Source: Isoetes taiwanensis (lineage: Eukaryota; Streptophyta; Lycopodiopsida; Isoetales; Isoetaceae). Taken from it: a stretch of 64,000 nucleotides of DNA. A model generated the notes under the pieces. That model saw only the letters and a program-made list of their open reading frames with translations. It made no database searches and had not been told where the DNA came from. Every line of letters begins with the position of its first letter. Within the stretch, counting starts at the first letter, position 1. Shown in pieces: positions 1 to 10,536 of this stretch. The translations under genes were made by a program, and so were the position numbers. Location of the stretch: the NCBI GenBank assembly GCA_021234155.1, contig JAJEKV010000047.1, positions 10,438,081-10,502,080 of the forward strand, in the 5' to 3' direction.

Positions 1-1250
1 AGCGATCATTTTACATTGCATTCCGTGTGACAAAGCCTCCATGAGAGTGCCATGGGAGCCTTTCTCATGGGCTTCAACTTTTTTGAAGGGATTACTTAAA
101 GCATGGAAGTCAATGAGGGGTTTATGGCACCTGAATGTAGAGAACTGCCACTCCATCGCAATGTCGGTGTGGTGATTAGCCATAGAAACTGATGGGGATC
201 CGAAGCCCCTATTTTCTCTAGTGGATATGAGGATTCACAGAAGGTGGTCATCACGTGGAATCAATTCTGTTGGCGATTGGTATTCACAGGGGGTGCTTTT
301 ATCATGGGAGGACTTAAAGCAGAAGTTTAAACTGCGCCCACAAGATGAAGCAATCTGGCGGTCGGTCGCAGGTAGCATTCCTTATTATGCAAGACCGTTG
401 GTGGGGGATTTTGTGACATCTTATGAAGCTTTGCATGAGCACCCTTCAGTTTCTGCTTGTTACAAACTTCTTCATCGCAATGAGATCTTACATTTATCGC
501 CAAAGTGGTCTTTGCAATGTGAGGAGGGGGGTTTGAAGCATATGTGGAAACAGGTATGGAAGAATCGGCTTCCCCCCAAAGTGCAAGTTCTCACATGGCA
601 GATAATACACAAGGCATTGAGAACTAACAGTGTGGTCAGCAGATTCAACTCACAAATAGTCCTATTTGTCCTATGTGTGATTGCACGGAGGAGTCTATTG
701 AGCATTGCTTCATAGAATGCAGAGACGTCCAATCAGCTTGGGACCGAGTGAAAGCAGTTTTTGAATTACTTTGTCTAGTTGTAAATATTATGTTGGAAAT
801 TTACCCTAGGGGATGGCCTGTATTAAAAAGGGATGATGCGCATTTGTGTAAGGGATGGTTGCTTTGGATTTGGAAGAGGCATAGGGCTTTTGTCTTCTCC
901 GCGCAATTACTCGCACTCCTCCGGGATCTTGATATCTCTTAAATCTAAGCTAAGTAAACAGGTTCAAGCTGCGACAAATCAAAGACTGGCTCGACAACTA
1001 TGGGATTCTTTCTTTAGTCAGTTATGATGTGTGGCACGTTTAATCTTGCTATGTGATTAACTCTGCACAGACAGTCGTTAAGACGTTGTGGAGGTCTTGA
1101 TATCACATAGAATTAAGTTGTACACATAAACCCTAGGCTATGTGTGTCTTGCACTTCATAAATCCTTCTGTAATAACCCATAACCCGATTGGGTTCGCGT
1201 GGACGAAAAAAATATTATCTTATCTTATGTAATGCTATAATGATTGTAAT
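1..1250 (+). mobile_element. LINE (L1-type) 3' end, degenerate
   Basis: This is the last part of a non-LTR retrotransposon. The reading frame from about 221 contains the sequence typical of the plant LINE C-terminal region (KNRLPPKVQVLTWQ, then RTNSVVSRF). The frame then breaks near 650-670 and continues one frame over with the zinc-binding RT motif (CDCTEESIEHCFIEC, then VQSAWD) up to about 942. The two frames overlap, so one indel separates them. After the coding part comes a non-coding tail with GATTGG and GTGGACGAAAAAAAT followed by short ATCTT repeats near 1190-1230. Similar tails occur near 54150 and 6500. The 5' part lies outside the window. It is almost certainly inactive. Confidence 0.75.
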
Positions 1251-1930
1251 GTTTTTCTTGGACTGAACTATTTGCACTTCAAAAACACTTCAAAAATCCT
1301 TTTGTAATTTTGTGATGATTGTAATGCTTTTCTAGTTTATAAAGAAAAATATGGCTACCTCGAAATCAACAGTTCATCATGTGTAGTATTACTTGTTTTA
1401 AAATTGACAGAAAAAATAAGAAATCTAACGGGTAATTCCGTTATGTGTTTGGCAATTGCTCCTTTCATTTGTAGCAATTCCGTAGTAGTTGTTATTTTTT
1501 TCTGTAAATGATGACCTTGCCGTACAGCTTTGGTTTCTTTCAGATCTTTCTCTACCTCTGTTTTAACCAGAGTTTTTCTGTTTCATCCTGAGTTTTAATA
1601 ACTCTTTCATCTTTGATTAAGCCAACCCAATATGTGAGAACGCCTAGTTTATGCCAGTCTATAAGAAAACTGGAAATAAAAATTGTTGAGATGTAATAGA
1701 AAACTGCAGACTCACGTTACTCAGCAAACCAGTAAAGCCTGTATGAATGACCAAGCTGTTCCTTGTCATGAACATGACATTAATTTATTCATTGCACACA
1801 GCTACGTCACGGGTGTCACCATAGAACAAGACAGGCAGTAGCAGAGCTAAAGAATAATAAGACAACTGATTTGGGCTGCTTTTTTTTATTTTACTATGCT
1901 CCCAGCATATATGAATAACTAGGAGAAACA
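1251..1930. other. intergenic, no gene seen
   Basis: This is AT-rich sequence between the LINE tail and the exostosin gene. I see no ORF with protein-like composition and no recognisable repeat. Part of it is probably the 3' untranslated region of the minus-strand exostosin gene. Confidence 0.5.
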
Positions 1931-3521
1931 TCATAATGGTGTTCTCCCAAGCTTATTCCTCTTCACATTCCGTCTCTGCCAAATCTGGTACATTGTCATG
2001 TAAAATGCATCATGATCTTCAGGCTTCATATGCCACTCAAAATACTTTCTAACCTCACATACGTTTCTATGTAGGTAGAAGTAATCGGTATCAGAAATTG
2101 AAAGAAGAATATCTTTCAATAAAGGAATATCAAAATGACTAATAACCAGAGAGAATCTAGTCCAGTCCAGTACATCAGAAAATGGCAAGTCATAGTAATC
2201 TGAGATTATGACAGGTACACAACCAAAATGGATTGCATCACTAATCCTGGCTGTGTTGACTTCATAACCCTTTACATGAAGGCAAAACTTACTCTTTTGG
2301 AAAGCTGCTTCATAGGAACTATTCATTGTTCCACTGTATATATCCATCTCAGAATCATTTACCCAATGTTTAAGCAACTTTTCTCTGACTCTAGAATTCT
2401 GCACCCTTCCAGCAAAAAAAGCGAGTGTTGTCCTGTGATCACAAGAAGAAAGTCACTATGAGATGCTTTGAGGGCAAAAAATGAACTCTCATGTACAGTT
2501 GCATGTGATATAGGTGTATATTCAGTTCTTATTTTCCATCAAGATGATGTTATAGCCAAGCCTAACAAACTATACAGGATAGAAGGTGGTGCAGGCATCT
2601 AAATAGATACATTAATTGCCCCTGTACAGGAAAACAGATAGCAAGGGCATGAAGTGAATGTGACACACGTCAATCATAGACATTACCTGTTTTGTGGAGG
2701 AGCAATTTTGATTCTGAAAGCCGCGGCCATACTTGAGGAATTGCTATATCCTTGTGAGGCACATAGAACTTTTGAAAATAGTTTGAGGAGCATGTAACTT
2801 TGACTGCATTATGCTGTAAGGCACGAAACTTGGATGAAGCTTCTCGACAAATTGAATGACAGCATACATAAAAATGGTCAGCTCCATGTGATTGGTTCCA
2901 AAATCTAAATTGATAACTGACATTCTGAACATATGCAGCTACAAAATTGGCAATAGATGCCTCTGACCGTATTCTGCGATCATTCCGCATTGCATTTACA
3001 GAAAATGGCAAGAAAAAGAGCTCAGCATCATCAGGATTCTCTGTAAGGAAGGAGCTGTTCATAAGATTTATCTTAAACATGTGTTCACTAAAATAGTTCC
3101 CTAGCTTCGGATCATAGGGATTATGGTGAGGAGAAAACACGTTGGAGAACACCCCTTCCTTATCATATACATCTGGATAAACATAAACCTTAAATTCTCT
3201 GACCATTTTGCTGTATTCCATATCAAATAACCTTTTATTGTAATATGGGCCGCCCTTAATTTCAGGAGCAGGAATATGTTTAGCAACTGTTATCTTGAAA
3301 GCATAATGAGTTTGACGCAGATTATCCTTCGCAATCTTCGATAAATCCAATTTCTTGCATAAGATGCAAATATTGCTCTGCTGAAATGATATTTCGTCTC
3401 CTATGCACATTGCACATTCATGTTTTTGTATGAAAGACTTTATGGTCCAACCTTCCAAATAGATTAAAAGGACGACAGAAACGGATAGCATAAGCCATAA
3501 TTTCCAGTCTACTTTTAACAT
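1931..3521 (-). CDS. exostosin-family (GT47) glycosyltransferase, two exons
   Basis: This is a probable Golgi type II membrane glycosyltransferase of the plant exostosin/GT47 family, a group that builds cell-wall polysaccharides; the substrate cannot be told from sequence. Exon 1 (3521-2687) encodes a short basic N-terminus, a signal-anchor helix (LWLMLSVSVVLLIYL, about residues 8-22) and the exostosin domain, with FKVYVYPD, NPDDAELFFLPF, and GADHFYVCCHS where most members have a DH-F-V-HD-like motif, then IAIPQVWPR. Exon 2 (2432-1931) encodes LAFFAGRVQNSRVR, FCLHVKGYEVNTARISDAI and GCVPVIISDYYDLPF, the conserved nucleotide-sugar half, and a normal stop. Total length is about 445 residues, usual for the family. 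The 254-bp intron has GT at 2686 and AG at 2433. The two exons do not join in phase: they are off by one base. It is either a pseudogene or contains a one-base sequence error. Confidence 0.85.
2433..2686 (-). other. intron of the exostosin gene
   Basis: The donor reads ACAG/GTAATG and the acceptor TGATCACAG/GACAAC. Exon 1 ends with one leftover base, while the homologous frame of exon 2 needs two. No other AG between the nearest in-frame stop and the LAFFAG motif restores the phase. Confidence 0.7.
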
Positions 3522-3713
3522 GTCAATTTTATAGCATATGCTTCGTCAGAAGATACAAGGTTCTTGACTTAGCAAGATACTTCTGAAGTTACAAGTCAAC
3601 TCTTCTAAACCAAAAGACCCAAGACTAAATCTCAACTACAGATACAGAGCTGAGCCCATAAACCTAAATACGAAGAAAGAAAAAGGCTGAAGAAATCTGA
3701 CAGAGAAAATCTG

Positions 3714-3950
3714 TCAAGATCCTTTGTTACCACCAAGAGCAGCTGCTTCACGACGAAGCTCCTTCACAACAGCAGCCAGGGCCTCGGGATTGACACCATT
3801 TTCACAGAGAGCGATGAGGATGGAAAGAGTATGGCGATCAAGTCCGGCATGGAGAAGATTGGACATGTGGTATGCGATATCCAGTGCCTCTTTTGCCTTC
3901 TTCTTCTGCAGCATTGCCAACTCCTCCGCGGCAGGCCCTCTTTCTTCCAT
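3714..3950 (-). CDS. MZT1: MOZART1 / GIP1, gamma-tubulin complex small subunit
   Basis: The protein is 78 residues and matches the MOZART1 family (called GIP1 in plants) over its whole length: an N-terminal charged stretch, then LDIAYHMSNLLHAGLDRHTL, then SILIALCENGVNPEALAAVV, then KELRRE. The family binds the N-terminal region of gamma-tubulin complex proteins and helps recruit gamma-tubulin complexes to microtubule nucleation sites, which in plants include the nuclear envelope. The length is typical. The start codon is the only one that gives the usual N-terminus. Just upstream on the minus strand, TTACATTGCAG/GC near 3980 looks like a splice acceptor, so a 5' UTR intron is likely. The stop codon is about 190 bp from the start of the exostosin gene, both on the same strand. 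No frame damage is visible. Confidence 0.93.
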   Translation of the reverse strand: MEERGPAAEELAMLQKKKAKEALDIAYHMSNLLHAGLDRHTLSILIALCENGVNPEALAAVVKELRREAAALGGNKGS

Positions 3951-4064
3951 AGCCTCCTAAAGCGATGAATTTGCCTGCAATGTAAAGAAATGTCTTTATT
4001 TTCTGGCGGAGGACAAAGGAGTTTGTTTTTGCAATAAATGATAATCGCTGTTGTTAGGTATAAT

Positions 4065-4187
4065 ATAAAATGCCCTTGTGTGCTTTTACGCTCAGAGGTG
4101 ATGGGTGAGCCTTTGACAGGAGAAAGGAACAACAGACGCACTGAGCCCCTTACATGGCGTAAAAGCCCACAAGGGCATTTTATAAGT
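4065..4187. repeat. inverted repeat, about 27-bp arms
   Basis: The left arm (4065-4092) contains AAAATGCCCTTGTG and GCTTTTACGC. The right arm (about 4156-4187) contains GCGTAAAAGC and CACAAGGGCATTTTAT, its near-exact reverse complement. About 65 bp separate them. It lies where the upstream region of MZT1 would be. It could be a tiny MITE or a stem-loop. Confidence 0.6.
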
Positions 4188-4555
4188 GTAAAATGAACGT
4201 TTGTTGAGATGTAGTCTTAATTTAATTTTACATGATTAAAAAAGGATGTAATTTGATAGTAATTTCAACAAATGTCCTCTCAACGAAGCAAAATGTGATA
4301 CTAACGGATTTTTTGTTTTGGTGTGTTATGGAAGATGTTGTTTTTTTTTTGCTTGGGAGAAAAATAAAAAATAAAAAACATTGGCAACTTCAAAAATAAT
4401 ATATAAACTGTTAAAATATGTAGCAAAATAACAGGGGGTTCCAGGGGGATTTGATATGGATGTAAAAAATAACAATTCCTGAAATCATAGACTATATATC
4501 ACTCAAACAATATAATGGGTTGTTATAAAAAAAATAGATTCAAGATAAAAAAATA
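4188..4555. other. intergenic, AT-rich
   Basis: This is low-complexity AT-rich sequence. I see no coding region or clear repeat. Confidence 0.5.
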
Positions 4556-4884
4556 ATCACATTAGCTCACTGGGTATATTGGTTAAAATAGTTTTATTAG
4601 GACATTAAGTTATTTTGGTAGAGATTCGAGCCCCCGTATTTCATATTCTAAAATCTTAGGCAAAGCCGTATAGAGGTTCGATATTCCCTCAAAACCTTAG
4701 GCGAAAGCGTATTTCATATTTCAAAATCATAGGCACCTCCAATCATAAATGACTATAAGCGAAACGAGAGGTGCTCACAGGCCCCAACATACGATCTGGG
4801 TCGTAGGATCGACGAATCCGACGACTATGGTAGTCCAGGGTGCACCTCATTTAAAAAAAAAAATAAAAAAAAATAAAAAAAAAA
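4556..4884 (+). mobile_element. possible tRNA-derived SINE
   Basis: TAGCTCACTGG (about 4564) resembles a Pol III A box and GATTCGAGCCC (about 4623) a B box. A further GGTTCGA occurs near 4676, and the block ends in an A-rich tail at 4851-4884. The spacing between the boxes is wider than in a tRNA. No target-site duplication was identified. This is a tentative call. Confidence 0.3.
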
Positions 4885-5329
4885 CTGATATAAAATTCTC
4901 AAATTTTTTGGAGCCTAGCGAAGACTTTGGCAAGGTTAAATTTAATAGGTATTCAGACTTAGTATCATTAGACTCTAGTAATTGGCAAGAATTTTTTGTA
5001 TTATGTAGAGTTTTTTGCATTTCAGATTGATTAAATGATCTTCTAACTTTGAGATGTTCAATCCCAATTCCTTATCCTTGCATTTTAAGTTGATTAAATA
5101 ATCTTCGGAACTTTAAGATGTTCAATCTGAGTCTCTTATCTGCCATCGCTTTTCTGGAAATCTTTATCAAATTTCATTAGAAGTCCTGTAGGTAGTGAAC
5201 CTCATAAAGACCAAGATAGTCACATTCAGAATCAAGGCTAAACACAAACCCTTCAAGTATATGGGTGTAGAGCTCAGGAATTGGCGTAATACAAATACCT
5301 TCTGATCACGACGATATAGCATAGGCAAA
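4885..5329. other. unassigned, possibly the start of the next LINE remnant
   Basis: I see no supported gene. The stretch from about 5200 onward may already belong to the LINE described next, but the frames are too broken to say. Confidence 0.35.
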
Positions 5330-6520
5330 TGGTCCAAGGGAACGGATGCCAGATTTCAGTCAGCCATAGGAAGCTATTTCACTATGAGAAACTTCTGCAA
5401 CAGGAGCAGAATAATTGATCGGGAGATCAAATGCTACCCCTGCTCAAAGATGGTTAAGGCCAACACGGTTTAGACGGATCGAGAGGCATGGGGACCCAGA
5501 CTATTAGACAAGAAATGAGAGAAGCAGGAAGGAATTTTCAGACAATAGCACAGACAAGAATTTAGAGTGAGGATGAACACACCTTTGACAGCCATGGTAT
5601 ACGAGACATGCCAGAGACCAGTGGAGATTAGAGCCTGGGAAAGGACCATTAGATACTTGTTGAGAGATAACATGGGTAGACATGTGGAGAAGCTATCTAC
5701 AATTGCAAGGAATCGGCTAAACTACATATTGTCACAGGTAGCGGCTGGTTCAGAGAAGTAGCAGTATGGACTAGAGAAATGGGGATGAATCTGAGCGACA
5801 TACTAAATGAAGGGAAATGGAATGAAGATTGGGTAGAGAGAGCGACAAGATCGTGATTACAAAAGCCTCTTTGGCTAAGAGAAGTATTCAACCCGGACCA
5901 ACATATAGGACAACAAATGTATAGGGGCAGCCGAATAGGGAAGGCAAGAAGGGATACTTTAGCAAGATTCAAGATGGGCAGTCACGACAAATGGAGGAAA
6001 GTGGAAAGGGAGAACCCAATTTGCAGAATTTGTGACATTGGAAGAATAGAGGACGAGAATCACATGCTCAATGAATGTACAGCGTACGAAGACATAAGAA
6101 ACAGGTATAGGTTTATAAGGTGGAGACAACTGGCACACACCCTCATGGTAAAAGAGGAGACAAAAGCGGATCTAGTAGATGCAATCAAGGAGATGGTAAT
6201 TAGATACCGGGAGGTGCACAAAGAGAAAGGGCTTGTAATATGAACCACTGCAAAATGTGGGATATTAAAGCCCGCAATGCACACAGCTAAAAGCTGATGA
6301 TAGCAATGCACTCTTGCATGGTCAAGATGCCAAGTATAAGCAGGATGCCGGTATCAATATAAAACAAGATAAGCCCTCAGAAAGGGTTACAAAAAACCAG
6401 CATGATGCGCTCGCAGCAACCCTCTGGGATAGCTTGCCCATGCTATATCAATCCGGTGGCCTCATGGCACTAGGGACACTAATTGTATTCTATGCTATTC
6501 TATTCTATTCTATATTCTCG
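5330..6520 (+). mobile_element. LINE 3' part with zinc-binding RT motif
   Basis: This is a degenerate LINE C-terminus. Frames at 5567-5761 and 5917-6243 look coding. The second holds CRICDIGRIEDENHMLNEC, a CCHC zinc-binding motif found at the C-terminus of LINE reverse transcriptases, followed by YEDIRNRYRF. Stops and frame changes separate the parts. The 3' end near 6480-6520 is a run of TATTC repeats. This kind of tail is seen on two other LINE ends in the window. Confidence 0.65.
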
Positions 6521-6599
6521 CCTCTCATGGTAATTGCGGCCGCTCCCACCTATAGGACCATATAGGAATTGATGCAATTGCTACAGATTTTTTCCTGGA

Positions 6600-7510
6600 T
6601 AAAGAAGAAAGCGAATAAGCTTGTGGTTCTTGTGCCAAAGTGGGGTTTATATGTGCATGATAATGACCAGTTCTAACTTGACATACGCATCCCTTGCCAC
6701 TTTAATGACAATTAAAGTGGATAGTGATCAAAATTTATCTCCTCATCTCTATGTCTTGTTCCAATTCAAAAATCTAAAAGGATATTCAAATCTTGCACTT
6801 GGAAAATGACATAATCAACAAGAATAGTACCACCTCCATGTCTATCATGTCTGCATGCAATACCTTTACGGCCATTGCTGGAATCCATTACAATTTACCA
6901 TCCCAAAACTTTAAGCAATTGGATGAATTCCATTCCAAATGTCTAGACATGTTTATTAGCATCAAGCGGCGAAGATGGCAAACCTTTATCATTACAAGAC
7001 ATCCATTAAGGTTCACGCGCATCCTCAAACATAAGTTGAGCCAACTTGCATTGCATATGCACGAATATTAAAATCACCAAGAAGAATAGCATGTCCTAAC
7101 TACTTGAATTAAGCAATGTCATCATAAAAATCGTCATAAGGATCATTGCGATCCACATCACATCATAGAAAGGTGATGATGTAGGTGGAAAAGTAACATG
7201 CAGCAACAAAAATGGCACTACCATTTGCGTAATGGAGTTGACTCACGTGAAGCGATTATACCGATCAACTTTATCAAGTGCGATATATGGAGCAAGAGCA
7301 TCCTTAAAATAGCAAGCAACTCATCCGCATCTTTGTTACCAATAACATTCATTAAATAATGAAAAGTATTGATATCCTATGAAATGAGGGAGCCTTTTGG
7401 TAGAATGCTCCCAAGTTTCTAAAAGAAAAAGAATGTCCATATCTTTTTCAATTGGGTTCAGCTAACACTTTTACATCAAGGAAAACCCAGACAATTCCAA
7501 GACACCAATC
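6600..7510 (-). mobile_element. LINE 5' part, AP-endonuclease domain, degenerate
   Basis: The minus strand carries broken pieces of a LINE endonuclease. Read in shifting frames from about 7490 downward, these are an LETWEHSTKRLPHFIGYQYF-like block, CGVACYFKDALAPY, then VDRNDPYDDFYDDIA and ILLGDFNIRA near 7150-7060, and finally a GGGTILVDYVIF-like block near 6830. The GDFN motif and the preceding PTSSPFYD-like context are typical of plant LINE endonucleases. Several stops interrupt every frame. Its orientation is opposite to the LINE at 5330-6520, so the two are separate insertions. Confidence 0.6.
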
Positions 7511-8000
7511 GAAGGCACCTTTTCTATGAAGGTACATTTAGAGTATGAGCAAAGGTGAGTCAAGATGTTTGGGCCACGATTAAGGCAAATGCTAAAGAAC
7601 AACAACAACAAAAACCATTTAGCAACATTGTGAGAGGAGAGCCTGGAGCATGAGATGATGTGGTGGATGTAAAAGATAGAGCATTAGAATGTGCATTTGG
7701 GGCTTGGAAGTGTGCATGTGAAATGAGAGAATGGACCGAAAGCAAGAAGGGAACAAGATGTTGTAGAATGATGAAATATATTAGCAGATGCTATATGAGG
7801 TGGTGCAAAGATTGACTTAGTAAGTTAGGATGTCCATATTAGTACTCAAATTTGGCGCTGTGAATTTCAGTGTGTGCAGGCGGTGGGTTTGCAATGCTCT
7901 TACTCCACGTGCATCATTAACAACAACTATTATTGTAAGGTCCAATTTAGCCAACACCAGAGTCTGTACCTTTTGTTGCAATTTAACATGCCTAGGACAT
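7511..8000. other. unassigned, probably the body of a non-autonomous Helitron
   Basis: No protein-like ORF is seen. The stretch lies directly upstream of a Helitron 3' terminus. The Helitron 5' end (TCTMTAYTA-like) was not found, so the extent is unknown. Confidence 0.3.
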
Positions 8001-8032
8001 TAGCCCGGCAACGCCGGGCACACGTTTACTAG
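8001..8032 (+). mobile_element. Helitron 3' terminus
   Basis: A perfect GC-rich hairpin, GCCCGGC-AAC-GCCGGGC (8003-8019), is followed ten bases later by CTAG (8029-8032) and then T. A short GC-rich hairpin 10-12 bp before a CTRR end next to T is the diagnostic 3' end of plant Helitrons. No Rep/helicase coding sequence is visible, so the element would be non-autonomous. Confidence 0.7.
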
Positions 8033-8181
8033 TGCTTCTTTTAGCATATTATGCATCACCAAGTTACATGGACAGCTTTGCCTATCATTGTATTCTCTAC
8101 ATCTCTAATTAGATGACGAAGGAACATAAGTCAAAGCTTGTAAACTGTAATATGTGCAACATTTCTGACAATATTGATATT

Positions 8182-8434
8182 TGGGCAAAAGTATGCTGGT
8201 GGGTATCAAAAGCAGGCGTCCGGACACATGCTGACAGCACTCATATAGCACCCCATATGGCAGCTTGTTTAAGGTGTTACTGGTACTAGCACATGGTAAT
8301 TAGGTAATCAATAGAAATATGTAACAACTCCAATTAATAACAAGTGGAATACTATGATAGAATAGTACATCCAGGGTGCTGATCTAAGTGCTGGGGCCGC
8401 GTTTTTTTGATACCCACTAGCATACTTTTGCCCA
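8182..8434. mobile_element. MITE with 30-bp terminal inverted repeats
   Basis: The left end TGGGCAAAAGTATGCTGG (8182) and the right end CTAGCATACTTTTGCCCA (ending 8434) are near-perfect inverted repeats over about 30 bp. Weaker pairing continues inward (GCTGACAGCAC against GTGCTGATC). The element is 253 bp with no coding capacity. The target-site duplication is unclear, so the superfamily is not assigned. Confidence 0.65.
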
Positions 8435-8456
8435 TTTGCTATTTTTTGCTTTTGCA

Positions 8457-8501
8457 TCTCTCTCTCTCTCTCCCTCTCCCTCTCCCTCTCCCTCTCTCTC
8501 T
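8457..8501. repeat. (CT)n / (CCCTCT)n microsatellite
   Basis: A pyrimidine-only run of TCTC and CCCTCT units lies immediately next to the MITE. Confidence 0.9.
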
Positions 8502-8769
8502 GAACTTGGAACAAAAATGCAAACTTTGTGAGCTTCCATGTGTTTATACATTGTACATATAAATACATGACACGTCACCATGGGAATGTAATGATGCATT
8601 GGCCATTTATAAAATAAACCAAAAGGGCTAAAGTTAGCTATGCTAAATTGACATTAATTAAATAATCTAATTAATAACTAAAATATGCTAACTAATTAGG
8701 TTAATTATCCCATTCTTGGCCCAATGGTTTTGACAAGATCCAGTTGGGTTAGATGCATATGGGCTAGGC

Positions 8770-9221
8770 GCAGATGTTAATATTCAGAGGCAATTATGTT
8801 GTTGCGTTCTGCAACAATGCAGCTGCTGATTTCGGGGTGGGCTTCATCGATTGTTAACATCTGGCCAAGTAGTGTATTCGTGCTTTATCTCCACTTCAGC
8901 TCAGGCTGCTTGCAGCACAACGCATGTGCTTATATTTCTAATTATAGGGCCAGGTTTTTTGAAGGCAAGTGTAGTGGATGCATGGGAGAAGAGCTGCTTC
9001 TATTTGGGGCAGTTTTGTATCTATTTTCTACTGTACTTGTTGTGTTATAATTCTTCCATTTGGCTATGAGAGCCTTTTGAGTCTAGGAAATTGGCTTCCA
9101 CTCCTGTAGTATCCACTCGGAGAAGATGTAGAGGGAAGTCTATAGTACTAGACAATACGCTGTTTGTATGTAACTTTTATATCAATAAAAAGCAGCAACC
9201 TTACCTTCAAAAAAAAAAAAT
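8770..9221 (+). mobile_element. LINE 3' end with RNase H-like remnant
   Basis: Shifting frames give CNNAAADFGVGFI, TSAQAACSTTHV and FLKASVVDAWEK, which resemble the RNase H-like domain at the end of plant LINEs. The block ends with ATCAATAAAAAGC and a 12-base poly(A) at about 9210-9221. It is heavily decayed. Confidence 0.45.
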
Positions 9222-9389
9222 TATCAAGTGCCACTTGGGCCAAATTGATTGGCCCTCATGAACTTGCCAATTTTGGCCTAATCAAATTGGAGCGTCACCC
9301 CCAATTTGCCCCAATTTGGGGGCAAATGGAGAAGGAGGATGAGCTTATTCAACCAGAGGGGCATGGAGAACCCGAGAGATAGTGGATCT

Positions 9390-10524
9390 AGCCAAGATAC
9401 CGGTTAGTAGGCTTAGTTAGCTTGAGATTCTAGTTAAGGATTAACCCTTGTGTCCCTATATGGATGATTAACCTTTTATTGATGCTCTAGTTGAGATTAT
9501 AGATGGATTTATGTATTGTGGTAGTTCGTTTTCGGCACCTCGTGTGCTTGTGGGATAAGGGAGGGTATAGACCTAAAGGCTAGTAGGAGTAGAGTTGTTT
9601 TTAGCTAGAATCCCATAAATCCTAATAAATGCGGCCTGAAGGATATGCCAAGATTGAGCACCATACAACGGGCATAAGGTGAAGTCGATGTGGAGCCATG
9701 TTGAGCCTGGCTACTGGGGCTCCTATAGTGTGCTAGGCTTATAGTCGGTCACTGCGCGTGGGTCGTATATGAGTCTGACACCCCCTGGGTCACAGGTGTC
9801 ATCCTAAAAGGACATCCTGGATCAATAAGTGCGGTGAGCTGATCTATAGATTTTGGAGGGTAAGCCAGGTACGGATGTGTGGGTGCCAGTGGTGCCACGA
9901 TCCTCTAGCCACCCATGGAACCATTGTGCTCTGGGAGAGGATTCGCCCCTTTCCTGCCTCATCGGACCAGGGAGATGCAACTTGGAGCTCATAGAATGAC
10001 TCCATGAGATCACATCTCCAGAAGGCTACAGTCGAGCCATAGCATGTTTCAGCCTATCCGCAAAGTGTGCACAGGAGGGGTGGATGGAGTGGACTACCCT
10101 AGCCATTGTTCTATGCCAGCCAACGCCATTGTCATGGTTCTGCCTGTTGTTATCTGGAGACCCTGACCATCAGTCGACCCCCTTGAGTCTCATCCCAAGG
10201 TAGAACCCTAATTTATGATGCATTTTATATGTTATGTTAGTATTATGTTGTTGTTTGTAAGGATGATGGATAGGCCACCCTTCATGGTGGCATATTATTT
10301 ATGTGTATTGTCACTAGTGCTAACATGTATGTATGCTTTTGCCATATAGGATATGTCATAGAAGGCGGGGATTTAATAACACCTCCGCGTGCCCTTCACC
10401 CCGGACACTTGGCCATCAAAGTGGTCCTAATCGCATCTGGGCCTTCCCGTGATGATTGAATTGCCATGGGGGAATTTCCCATATTTATATGGGAGCATCA
10501 TATAGGTTCTGGGAGCGTCCATAA
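9390..10524 (+). mobile_element. LTR fragment related to the element A LTR
   Basis: The order of blocks matches the 3' two thirds of the element A LTR: GGTAGAG/AAGGCTAGTAG-like blocks, GTCTGACACCCCC, CAAAGTGTGCACAGGAGGGG, GGATGGAGTGGACTACCC, and a GTTTATG...GGATAGGCCACCC block near 10270. The 5' start (TGTGACG) is missing. Divergence from the element A LTR is clearly higher than between the two LTRs of A. Confidence 0.6.
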
Positions 10525-10536
10525 TGGTATCGAGCC
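10525..10536 (+). other. primer-binding site, initiator tRNA-Met type
   Basis: TGGTATCGAGCC follows directly after the LTR-like fragment. It differs only slightly from the usual plant initiator-Met primer-binding site TGGTATCAGAGC. This supports reading the upstream fragment as a 5' LTR. Confidence 0.6.

Noticed and set aside
8308-8599. Arg-Glu repeat ORFs on the minus strand
   Set aside because: Produced by the CT-rich microsatellite at 8457-8501.
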